Positions 50,361-58,451 of a stretch of DNA of 64,000 bases are shown here, one piece after another. The translations under genes were made by a program, and so were the position numbers. Each line of letters starts with the position of its first letter. Within the stretch, counting starts at the first letter, position 1. The notes under the pieces were generated by a model. The model did not search any database. It was not told the DNA's origin and saw only the letters and a program-made list of their open reading frames with translations. Origin of the DNA: Mycobacterium sp. (GTDB lineage: Bacteria > Actinomycetota > Actinomycetes > Mycobacteriales > Mycobacteriaceae); the NCBI RefSeq assembly GCF_004298145.1, contig NZ_SCRH01000056.1, forward strand, positions 1-64,000, read 5' to 3'.

Positions 50361-50465
50361 ATGAGCGCGCCGGCGCGGCCGGTGTCGTCGCCGATGGACC
50401 CGGGCCCGGCGGAGGGTCCGAAGCGAGCGCGAGCCGAGATTGATAATGAAAACGATTTTCAGTAA
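50361..50465 (+). CDS. candidate 34-residue small protein overlapping the Zur box
   Basis: The ATG follows an AAGGAG ribosome site by 8 bases, one of the best in the window. The frame encodes a Pro/Ala-rich start (MSAPARPVSSPMDPGPAEG), a basic KRARAE and an acidic end IDNENDFQ. The last eight codons are the Zur-like palindrome itself. It lies 111 bases after the second PPE stop and upstream of the ESX-3 promoter. It could be a real small protein, a leader peptide, or chance. No homologue is remembered. Confidence 0.4.
   Translation: MSAPARPVSSPMDPGPAEGPKRARAEIDNENDFQ
50441..50461. promoter_or_regulatory. Zur-box-like palindrome upstream of ESX-3
   Basis: The 21-base site TGATAATGA-N3-CGATTTTCA has TGA/TCA ends and an AT-rich dyad matching the layout of the site at 45882-45902. 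It lies about 215 bases before the eccA3 start. Zinc repression of the ESX-3 operon by Zur (FurB) is established in M. tuberculosis. Confidence 0.7.
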
Positions 50466-50607
50466 GGTGAGGCCTTGCTGCGAGAGCGCACGGCGTACGG
50501 CTGTGAGTTTACCGGAAATGCGGCGAAACCCTAGTCAAAATGTCCTTATCGGCGGTAGAAGAAGGGCAGTGGAGTGGCGAGGCGAACAGGCCCAAATGTC
50601 TCGACAG

Positions 50608-50626
50608 TTAGCTTATGCAATGCTAA
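50608..50626. promoter_or_regulatory. IdeR box (iron box) 1
   Basis: TTAGCTTATGCAATGCTAA matches 14 of 19 bases of the IdeR consensus TTAGGTTAGGCTAACCTAA. It sits within a perfect GTTAGC...GCTAAC dyad, 50 bases before the proposed eccA3 start. Iron repression of ESX-3 by IdeR is established in mycobacteria. Confidence 0.75.
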
Positions 50627-50637
50627 CTTCAGGCGGG

Positions 50638-50656
50638 TTAGGTTAGGGGAGACTAC
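50638..50656. promoter_or_regulatory. IdeR box (iron box) 2
   Basis: TTAGGTTAGGGGAGACTAC matches 14 of 19 consensus bases: the left ten are perfect, while the right arm is degraded. It is 11 bases downstream of box 1, so two IdeR dimer pairs could bind side by side. Confidence 0.6.
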
Positions 50657-50676
50657 ATACATGAAAAGACGCGGCC

Positions 50677-52530
50677 GTGGAGCACGGTGACACCGGCATG
50701 CTCACAGTTCAGCCAGTCAGTTCGCGCGTGGACGCGCGCGTTGACGGCGACGTCGTCAGCCGGTTCGCCACGTGCTGCCGCGCGCTGGGCATCGTCGTCT
50801 ACCAACGCCAGCGACCGGCCGACCTGGCCGCCGCTCGTTCGGGCTTCACCGCGCTGACGCGCATCGCCCACGACCAGTGCGACGCGTGGACGGGACTGGC
50901 GGCCGCCGGTGACGTGTCCCTGCGAGTGCTCGAGGCGGTGTCGCGCACCGCGGCCACCGCGGGCGTGCTGCGGCGCCAGGTGGATCTCGCACCCGACTCG
51001 CTGGGCTTTCGCTACGACACCGGACTGTATCTACAGTTTCGCGCCACCACTCCCGATGACTTCCACCTCGCTTACGCGGCCGCACTGGCGACGGCCGGAC
51101 GATTTGCCGACGCCGACGACATCGTCGCCGGCCTGACCGCCGACCGCCCGAACTGGCGCGAAGCCCGCTGGGTGTCCATCGTCATCAACTACCGCGCCGA
51201 GCGCTGGTCGGACGTCGTCAAGCTGCTGACCCCGATCGTCAACGACACGGATCTCGACGACGCTTTCTCGCACGCGGCCAAAATCGCCCTGGGCACCTCG
51301 CTGGCCCGGCTGGGAATGTTCGCCCCGGCGCTGTCCTACCTCGAGGAGCCCGACGGTCCCGTCGTGGTGGCGGCCGTCGATGGCGCCCTGGCCAAAGCGC
51401 TGGTGCTGCGCGCGCACGTCGATGAGGACTCGGCGAGCGAAGTGCTGCAGGACCTCTACGCCGCCCACCCCGAGAACGAACAGGTCGAACAGGCCCTGAC
51501 TGACACCAGTTTCGGTATCGTGACCACCACGGCGGCCCGCATCGAAGCCCGCACCGATCCGTGGTCCCCCGAAACAGAGCCCAGCGCAGAGGATTTCGTC
51601 GATCCCGCCGCACACGAACGCAAGGCAGTGCTGCTGCACGAGGCCGAACGCCAGCTCGCCGAATTCATCGGCCTCGACGAGGTCAAAAACCAGGTGTCCC
51701 GGCTGAAGAGCTCGGTCGCCATGGAACTGGTCCGTAAGCAGCGTGGGCTCGCGGTCGCACAGCGCGCCCACCACCTGGTCTTCGCCGGACCGCCCGGAAC
51801 CGGTAAGACCACCATCGCCCGCGTGGTCGCCAAAATCTATTGTGGGCTCGGGCTTTTGAAGCGGGAAAATATCCGAGAGGTCCACCGTGCCGACCTCATC
51901 GGTCAGCACATCGGCGAGACCGAGGCCAAGACCAACGCGATCATCGACAGCGCGCTCGACGGCGTGCTGTTCCTCGACGAGGCCTACGCGCTGGTCGCCA
52001 CGGGCGCCAAGAACGACTTCGGCCTGGTGGCCATCGACACGCTGCTGGCGCGGATGGAGAACGACCGCGACCGCCTGGTGGTCATCATCGCCGGGTACCG
52101 GGCCGACCTGGACAAGTTCCTGGATACCAACGAGGGCTTGCGTTCTCGGTTCACCCGCAACATCGACTTCCCTTCCTACGCACCGTCGGAACTGGTCGAG
52201 ATCGCGAACAAGATGGCCGAGCAGCGAGACAGCATCTTCGAAAAGGCCGCGCTCGACCACATGGAGGCGTTGTTCACGAAGTTGGCGACCGAGTCGACAC
52301 CCGACGCCAACGGGATTTCGCGACGCAACTTGGACATCGCCGGTAACGGTCGATTCGTCCGAAACATCGTCGAACGCTCCGAAGAAGAACGAGAGTTCCG
52401 GCTCGACCATTCGGAACACGCCGGGACCGGCGAATTCAGTGACGAGGAGCTGATGACGATCACCGACGAGGACGTCGCAAGGTCCGTTGAGCCGCTGCTG
52501 CGCGGCCTTGGGCTGTCGGTGCCGGCATGA
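50677..52530 (+). CDS. eccA3: ESX-3 AAA+ ATPase EccA3
   Basis: EccA3 is a cytosolic ATPase of the type VII system that acts on substrate-chaperone complexes such as EspG3-PE-PPE. The 617-residue protein has an N-terminal TPR-like helical region (to about 290). The CbxX/CfqX-type AAA domain follows: Walker A FAGPPGTGKTT (about 367-377), Walker B GVLFLDEAYAL and the arginine-finger segment GLRSRFTRNIDF. The start is GTG 50677 or ATG 50698; the first residues before 50698 align with the Rv0282 N-terminus, so I use GTG. It overlaps eccB3 by 4 bases and is preceded by iron- and zinc-control sites. Confidence 0.96.
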   Translation: MEHGDTGMLTVQPVSSRVDARVDGDVVSRFATCCRALGIVVYQRQRPADLAAARSGFTALTRIAHDQCDAWTGLAAAGDVSLRVLEAVSRTAATAGVLRRQVDLAPDSLGFRYDTGLYLQFRATTPDDFHLAYAAALATAGRFADADDIVAGLTADRPNWREARWVSIVINYRAERWSDVVKLLTPIVNDTDLDDAFSHAAKIALGTSLARLGMFAPALSYLEEPDGPVVVAAVDGALAKALVLRAHVDEDSASEVLQDLYAAHPENEQVEQALTDTSFGIVTTTAARIEARTDPWSPETEPSAEDFVDPAAHERKAVLLHEAERQLAEFIGLDEVKNQVSRLKSSVAMELVRKQRGLAVAQRAHHLVFAGPPGTGKTTIARVVAKIYCGLGLLKRENIREVHRADLIGQHIGETEAKTNAIIDSALDGVLFLDEAYALVATGAKNDFGLVAIDTLLARMENDRDRLVVIIAGYRADLDKFLDTNEGLRSRFTRNIDFPSYAPSELVEIANKMAEQRDSIFEKAALDHMEALFTKLATESTPDANGISRRNLDIAGNGRFVRNIVERSEEEREFRLDHSEHAGTGEFSDEELMTITDEDVARSVEPLLRGLGLSVPA

Positions 52531-54152
52531 CCTCCAATAATCAACCCGACGAACGACGTTCGTTCTCCTCCCGCACACCGGTCAACGACAACCCCGACCA
52601 GGTCGAGTACCGGCGCGGCTTCGTCACCCGGCACCAGGTCAGCGGCTGGCGCTTCGTGATGCGCCGGATCGCCTCCGGTATTGCGTTGCACGACACCAGG
52701 ATGCTCGTCGACCCCCTGCGCACGCAGACCCGCGCGGTGGCGATGGGAGCGGTCCTTCTGGTCACCGGCCTGGCCGGCTGCTTCGTGTTCTCATTGATCC
52801 GGCCCAGCGGGACGGCGGGCACCAACCCCGTGCTCGCCGACCGGTCAACCGCCGCACTGTATGTCCGTGTCGGCGAGGACCTGCATCCGGTGCTCAACCT
52901 GACCTCGGCCCGGCTGATCACGGGCCGGGCGGTAGACCCCGCCATGGTGAAAAGCAGTGAGCTGGACCGGTTTCCGCGCGGAAACCTGATCGGTATCCCG
53001 GGCGCACCGGAACGTATGGTGCAAAACACCTCGGCCGACGCGAACTGGACGGTGTGCGACGAGGTCAGTGAGCCCGCCCAGGGTGGGCATACCGCCCGCA
53101 GCACCGGCGTCACGGTGATCGCGGGTCGGCCGGACAGCAGCGGCGCCCGCGCCGCCACGCTCCCGCCGCGACAGGGGATCCTCGCCGAGAGGGACGGCGC
53201 GACCTGGCTGCTGTGGGACGGCAAACGCAGTCAGATCAACCTGACCGACCACGCGATCACGGACGCGCTTGGCTTGGGACAGGGCAACTCTGAGATCCCC
53301 GCGCCCCGGCCCATCGCCCTGGGCCTGTTCAACGCGATACCCGAAGCGCCCCCGTTGACGGCGCCGGGCATCCCGAACGCCGGTGCGCCGGCGCCCTTCA
53401 GCGTGCCGGCGCCGATCGGGGCGGTGGTGGTGTCCTACGCCCTGGATCAGAGCTCCTCGGGAGCGCCGCGCTACTACGCGGTGTTGCCCGACGGCCTGCA
53501 GCAGATCTCGCCGGTGCTCGCAGCGATCCTGCGTAACACGAATTCCTATGGGCTGGACCAACCTCCGCGGCTCGGCGCCGATGCGGTGGCCAAGCTGCCG
53601 GTGTCGCGGATGCTGGACACCGCGCGGTACCCGGACCAGCAGGTCGGCCTGGTGGATACGGCCAAGTCCCCCGTCACGTGCGCCTATTGGACCAAGCCGG
53701 CCCGGGCCGCCAGCAGCTCGCTGAACCTGCTGTCCGGCTCGGCCCTGCCGATGGCCGAATCGATCCGCACCGTCGACCTGGTCGGCGGCGGCTCGCCGAC
53801 AACCGCCACCCGCGTCGCCATGGCGCCCGGTACCGGCTACTTCATCCAGACCGTCGGCGGCGGGCCGAACTCGCCGGGCGCCGGGTCGCTGTTCTGGGTG
53901 TCGGACACCGGTGTCCGCTACGGCATCGACAACGAGGCGGAGCACTCGGCCGCCGGACACGGTAAAACGGTTGAGGCCCTTGGCCTTACCGGATCTCCGG
54001 TACCCATTCCATGGTCGGTGCTGTCGCAGTTCGCGAATGGCCCGACGTTATCGCGCGCCGACGCGCTGCTGGCACATGACGGGCTGACGCCCGACCAGAA
54101 GCCCGGCCGTGTCACCGCTGCTGCAAGGGAAGCCGAGGGAGCCCCCCGATGA
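52527..54152 (+). CDS. eccB3: ESX-3 membrane component EccB3
   Basis: EccB3 is part of the membrane pore complex. The 541-residue protein has a cytosolic N-terminus (about 1-72) with the family motif YRRGFVTRHQVSGWRFVMRR. One membrane segment follows (AVAMGAVLLVTGLAGCFVFS). The large extracytoplasmic domain carries two conserved cysteines (WTVCDEVS and PVTCAYWTK). Both junctions, with eccA3 and with eccC3, are ATGA-type overlaps, so the operon is tightly coupled. Confidence 0.96.
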   Translation: MTSNNQPDERRSFSSRTPVNDNPDQVEYRRGFVTRHQVSGWRFVMRRIASGIALHDTRMLVDPLRTQTRAVAMGAVLLVTGLAGCFVFSLIRPSGTAGTNPVLADRSTAALYVRVGEDLHPVLNLTSARLITGRAVDPAMVKSSELDRFPRGNLIGIPGAPERMVQNTSADANWTVCDEVSEPAQGGHTARSTGVTVIAGRPDSSGARAATLPPRQGILAERDGATWLLWDGKRSQINLTDHAITDALGLGQGNSEIPAPRPIALGLFNAIPEAPPLTAPGIPNAGAPAPFSVPAPIGAVVVSYALDQSSSGAPRYYAVLPDGLQQISPVLAAILRNTNSYGLDQPPRLGADAVAKLPVSRMLDTARYPDQQVGLVDTAKSPVTCAYWTKPARAASSSLNLLSGSALPMAESIRTVDLVGGGSPTTATRVAMAPGTGYFIQTVGGGPNSPGAGSLFWVSDTGVRYGIDNEAEHSAAGHGKTVEALGLTGSPVPIPWSVLSQFANGPTLSRADALLAHDGLTPDQKPGRVTAAAREAEGAPR

Positions 54153-57100
54153 GCCGACTGATCTTCGAAGCGCGCCGCCGGCTGGCGCCGCCGGTGACCC
54201 GCAAGGGCACCATCGCCATCGAGGCGCCGCCCGAGCTGCCCCGGGTGATTCCGCCGTCGTTCCTGCGCAGGGCGATGCCCTACGTGCTGGTGATCCTGAT
54301 CGTCGGCATGGTCGTCGCCCTGTTCGCCACCGGGATGAGGTTGATCTCTCCGCAGACCCTGTTCTTCCCGTTCGTGCTGTTGCTGGCCGCGACCGCGATG
54401 TACCGCGGGAACGACAACAAGATGCGCACCGAGGAGGTCGACGCCGAGCGCGCCGACTACCTGCGCTACCTGTCGGTGGTCCGGGACAACATCCGCACCC
54501 AGGCCGCCGCGCAGCGCGCCGCCGCGCAGTGGTCCCATCCCGAGCCGGCGGCGCTGGCCGCCGTGCCCGGGTCCCGCCGTCAGTGGGAGCGCGATCCGCA
54601 CGATCCCGACTTCCTGGTGCTGCGGGCCGGGCGCCACCACGTGCCGCTGGCGACCGCCCTGCGGGTCAACGACACCGCGGACGAAATCGACCTGGAGCCG
54701 GTGTCGCACAGCGCATTACGCAGCCTGCTCGACACCCACCGGATCGTGCGCGACGTGCCGACCGGAATCGACCTGGCCAAAGTCTCGCGGATCACCGTGC
54801 TGGGACCGGAAGACGAGGCGCGCTCAGCGATGCGCGCGTGGATCGCTCAGGCGGTGACGTGGCACGACCCGACGGTGCTCGGGGTCGCGGTGGTCACTCC
54901 CGATCTCGAGAGCGCGGACTGGTCGTGGCTGAAGTGGTTGCCGCACGTCGACATCCCCGGTGAGCTCGACGGGGTCGGCCCGGCCCGCTTCATGGCGACC
55001 AACGCCGACGAACTGGTCGCCGGCCTCGGGTCGGCGCTGGTCGACCGTCCGGCGTTCACCGGCGAGCCCGCCGATGCGCTGCGGCACCTGCTGATCGTCG
55101 TCGACGACCCCGATTACGACCTGAACGCCTCGACGCTGGCGATGGGCCGGGCGGGCGTCACCGTCGTGCACCGCGGCGCCACGGCGCCGCACCGCGAGCA
55201 GTATTCGGATCCCGAGAAGCCGATCCTGCGCATCAGCGGGGCGGACGGCGGGGGCAGCCGCGCCGGCACCATCGAGCGCTGGCAGACCGGCGGCTGGCAG
55301 CCGTACATCGACGACGCCGACCAGCTGGGCGCCGACGAGGCCGCCCACCTGGCGCGCCTGTTGTCGCGCTGGGACTCCAACCCGACCCACACCGGGTTGC
55401 GCTCGGCGGCCACCCGCGGTGCCACATTCACCACGATGCTGGGCATCCCGGACGCGTCCGAACTGGATGTGCCCACCCTGTGGGCACCCCGGCGCCGCGA
55501 GGACGAGTTGCGCATTCCGATCGGGGTCACCGCGACCGGTGAGCCGCTGATGTTCGACCTCAAAGACGAAGCCGAGGGCGGGATGGGCCCGCACGGTCTG
55601 ATGATCGGTATGACGGGCTCGGGTAAGTCCCAGACCCTGATGTCGATGCTGTTGTCGCTGTTGACGACTCATTCGGCGGACCGGTTGATCGTCATCTACG
55701 CCGACTTCAAGGGTGAGGCCGGCGCCGACAGCTTCCGCCATTTCCCGCAGGTTGTCGCGGTGATCTCCAACATGGCCGAGAAGAAGTCGCTGGCCGACCG
55801 GTTCGCCGACACGCTGCGCGGCGAGGTGGCCCGGCGGGAGACGCTGCTGCGTGAAGCCGGCCGACGGGTGCAGGGCAGCGCGTTCAACTCGGTGGTCGAG
55901 TACGAGAACGCCATCGCCGCCGGGCACGACCTGCCGCCGATCCCGACGCTGTTCGTGGTGGCCGACGAGTTCACTCTGATGCTGTCCGACCACCCGGAGT
56001 ACGCGGAGCTATTCGATTACGTTGCCCGCAAAGGCCGCTCGTTCCGTATCCACATCCTGTTCGCGTCGCAGACGCTGGATGTCGGCAAGATCAAGGACAT
56101 CGACAAGAACACCTCCTACCGCATCGGGTTGAAGGTGGCCAGTCCCAGCGTTTCCCGCCAGATCATCGGCGTGGAGGACGCCTATCACATCGAATCCGGC
56201 AAGGAGCACAAGGGCGTGGGCTTCTTGGTGCCCGCACCGGGTGCGACTCCGATCAAGTTCCGCAGCACCTATGTCGACGGCATCTACGATCCGCCGCAGA
56301 AGGCCAAATCGTTGGTGGTGCCGTCAATCCCGGAGCCGAAGGTGTTCACGGCCGGGCGGGTCGAGCCCGATCAGGACACCGTGATCCACAGCCCCGAGGA
56401 AGTCGAACTGAGCGGGCCGCCGCGCAAGCTCATCGCGACCATCGGCGATCAGTTGGCCGGCTACGGTCCGCGTGCGCCGCAGTTGTGGCTGCCGCCGCTG
56501 GACGAGCCGATCCCGGTGACCGCGATGCTGACCCGGGCCGGCGTGCCGCCGCGGCAGTGGCAGTGGCCACTCGGCGAGATCGACAAGCCGTTCGAGATGC
56601 GCCGCGACCCGCTGATCTTCGATGCCGCCTCGTCAGCCGGGAACATGATGATTCACGGTGGCCCCAAATCGGGGAAGTCGACTGCGCTGCAGACGTTCAT
56701 GCTGTCGGCGGCCAGCCTGCACTCGCCGCGCGAGGTCACGTTCTACTGCCTGGACTATGGCGGCGGGAAGCTGCGTGCGCTCGAAGATCTGGCGCACGTC
56801 GGCAGTATCGCCTCGGCACTGGAGCCCGAACGGATCCGGCGCACCTTCGGAGAGCTCGAGCAGCTGCTGTTGTCGCGGCAGCGGCGGGAAGCGTTCCGGG
56901 ACTCCCGCGGTGCGGTGGCTGACGACGGGTTCGGCGAGGTGTTCCTGCTCATCGACAACCTCTATGCGTTCGGCCGTGACAACACGGACCAGTTCAACAC
57001 GCGAAACCCGTTGTTGGCCAAGGTAACCGAGCTGGTCAATATCGGGTTGGCGTACGGCATCCACGTCGTCATCACCACCCCAAGCTGGCTGGAGGTGCCG

Positions 57101-58144
57101 CTGGCGATGCGGGAGGGCCTCGGTTTGCGACTCGAGCTCAAGCTGCACGATCCGCGGGACAGCAATGTGCGGGTGGTCGGTGCCCTGCGCCGGCCCGCCG
57201 AAGCGGTACCGCACGACCAACCCGGTCGCGGATTGACCACGGCCGCAGAGCATTTCCTGTTCGCTAACCCCGAGCTGGACCAGATCGCCGCCATCAACGA
57301 CCGCTACCCGGGCATGGCCGCCCCGCCGGTGCGACTGCTGCCCACCAACCTCGCCCCGGAGACCGTCGGGTCGCTCTACCGCGGGCCGGAACAGGTGGTC
57401 ATCGGCCAGCGCGAGGAGGATCTCGCGCCCGTGGTGGTCGACTTCACCGACAACCCGCTGCTGATGGTGTTCGGCGACAGCAAGTCGGGCAAGACGACGT
57501 TGCTGCGCCACCTCATTCGCACGGTCCGCGAACACTCCTCGCCGGATCAGGTGGCCTTCACGGTGATGGACCGGCGGCTGCACCTCGTCGACGAGCCGTT
57601 GTTCGCCGACAACGAGTACACGGCCAACATCGACCGCATCATCCCGGCGATGTTGGGCCTGGCCAACCTCATCGAATCGCGCCGGCCGCCGGCCGGCCTG
57701 TCGCCGGCCGAACTGTCCCGCTGGACGTTTGCGGGCCACACCCACTACCTGATCATCGACGACGTCGACCAGATACCGGACTCGCCGGCGATGAGCGGTC
57801 CCTATGTCGGGCAACGCCCGTGGACTCCGCTGATCGGGTTGCTTTCGCAGGCAGCCGATTTGGGGGTGCGGGTGATTGTCACCGCACGCGCCACCGGTTC
57901 GGGGCACGCGCTGATGACGAACCCGCTGCTGCGCCGCTTCAACGACCTGCAGGCGACCACGTTGATGCTGGCGGGCAACCCGCAGGACAGCGGCAAGATC
58001 CGCGGTCAACGATTCGGCCGCCTGCCTGCCGGACGGGCGATCCTGTTGGGCGACAGTGACGGTCCGACGTACGTGCAGTTGATCAACCCCTTGATCGGGG
58101 AATCTGTAATGGCAAGTGAAACGCAACGGGAGGAGTGGAGATGA
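54149..58144 (+). CDS. eccC3: ESX-3 FtsK/SpoIIIE ATPase EccC3
   Basis: EccC3 is the motor ATPase of the secretion channel. The 1331-residue single chain has two membrane segments (about 40-60 and 65-85). Three nucleotide-binding domains follow with Walker A motifs GMTGSGKSQ (about 487), GGPKSGKST (about 836) and GDSKSGKTT (about 1107). All three P-loops are intact. In this family the last domain recognises the C-terminal signal of Esx substrates. It overlaps PE5 by an ATGA junction. Confidence 0.97.
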   Translation: MSRLIFEARRRLAPPVTRKGTIAIEAPPELPRVIPPSFLRRAMPYVLVILIVGMVVALFATGMRLISPQTLFFPFVLLLAATAMYRGNDNKMRTEEVDAERADYLRYLSVVRDNIRTQAAAQRAAAQWSHPEPAALAAVPGSRRQWERDPHDPDFLVLRAGRHHVPLATALRVNDTADEIDLEPVSHSALRSLLDTHRIVRDVPTGIDLAKVSRITVLGPEDEARSAMRAWIAQAVTWHDPTVLGVAVVTPDLESADWSWLKWLPHVDIPGELDGVGPARFMATNADELVAGLGSALVDRPAFTGEPADALRHLLIVVDDPDYDLNASTLAMGRAGVTVVHRGATAPHREQYSDPEKPILRISGADGGGSRAGTIERWQTGGWQPYIDDADQLGADEAAHLARLLSRWDSNPTHTGLRSAATRGATFTTMLGIPDASELDVPTLWAPRRREDELRIPIGVTATGEPLMFDLKDEAEGGMGPHGLMIGMTGSGKSQTLMSMLLSLLTTHSADRLIVIYADFKGEAGADSFRHFPQVVAVISNMAEKKSLADRFADTLRGEVARRETLLREAGRRVQGSAFNSVVEYENAIAAGHDLPPIPTLFVVADEFTLMLSDHPEYAELFDYVARKGRSFRIHILFASQTLDVGKIKDIDKNTSYRIGLKVASPSVSRQIIGVEDAYHIESGKEHKGVGFLVPAPGATPIKFRSTYVDGIYDPPQKAKSLVVPSIPEPKVFTAGRVEPDQDTVIHSPEEVELSGPPRKLIATIGDQLAGYGPRAPQLWLPPLDEPIPVTAMLTRAGVPPRQWQWPLGEIDKPFEMRRDPLIFDAASSAGNMMIHGGPKSGKSTALQTFMLSAASLHSPREVTFYCLDYGGGKLRALEDLAHVGSIASALEPERIRRTFGELEQLLLSRQRREAFRDSRGAVADDGFGEVFLLIDNLYAFGRDNTDQFNTRNPLLAKVTELVNIGLAYGIHVVITTPSWLEVPLAMREGLGLRLELKLHDPRDSNVRVVGALRRPAEAVPHDQPGRGLTTAAEHFLFANPELDQIAAINDRYPGMAAPPVRLLPTNLAPETVGSLYRGPEQVVIGQREEDLAPVVVDFTDNPLLMVFGDSKSGKTTLLRHLIRTVREHSSPDQVAFTVMDRRLHLVDEPLFADNEYTANIDRIIPAMLGLANLIESRRPPAGLSPAELSRWTFAGHTHYLIIDDVDQIPDSPAMSGPYVGQRPWTPLIGLLSQAADLGVRVIVTARATGSGHALMTNPLLRRFNDLQATTLMLAGNPQDSGKIRGQRFGRLPAGRAILLGDSDGPTYVQLINPLIGESVMASETQREEWR

Positions 58145-58449
58145 CGCTGCGAGTGGTTCCCGAAGGGTTGGCCGCCACCAGCGCCGCGGTGGAGGCACTG
58201 ACGGCACGGCTGGCGGCCGCACATGCTGTGGCGGCCCCGGCGATCACGGCGGTGGTGCCGCCGGCGGTCGATCCGGTATCACTGCAAACAGCTGTCGAGT
58301 TCAGCGCTCAGGGCCAGCAGCACTCGGCCATGGCGGCCCAGGGCGTCGAGGAGCTGGGCCGCGCCGGGCTCGGCGTCGGGGAAGCCGGCGCAAGCTATCT
58401 CGCGGGAGACATCGCGGCCGCTGCGACGTTCGGCATCGCGGGCGCCTGA
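58141..58449 (+). CDS. PE5: PE family protein PE5
   Basis: This 102-residue PE protein consists of the PE domain only (MTLRVVPEGLAATSAAVEAL). It ends with the type VII signal YxxxD as SYLAGD. It pairs with PPE4 and is recognised by EspG3 for export. In M. tuberculosis PE5-PPE4 is needed for siderophore-iron use. The ATG at 58141 overlaps the eccC3 stop; the frame start at 58135 lacks support. PPE4 starts 2 bases after its stop. Confidence 0.96.
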   Translation: MTLRVVPEGLAATSAAVEALTARLAAAHAVAAPAITAVVPPAVDPVSLQTAVEFSAQGQQHSAMAAQGVEELGRAGLGVGEAGASYLAGDIAAAATFGIAGA

Positions 58450-58451
58450 CG

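Larger units (their letters stand above)
50250..50676. other. regulatory region upstream of ESX-3
   Basis: This 427-base region contains a candidate 34-codon gene (50361-50465), a Zur-like palindrome (50441-50461) and two IdeR-box-like sites (50608-50626, 50638-50656). It also contains a 9-codon frame starting with an ATG at 50661 (MKRRGRGAR) that overlaps the proposed eccA3 start. The eccA3 promoter presumably lies between about 50460 and 50650. Confidence 0.75.
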
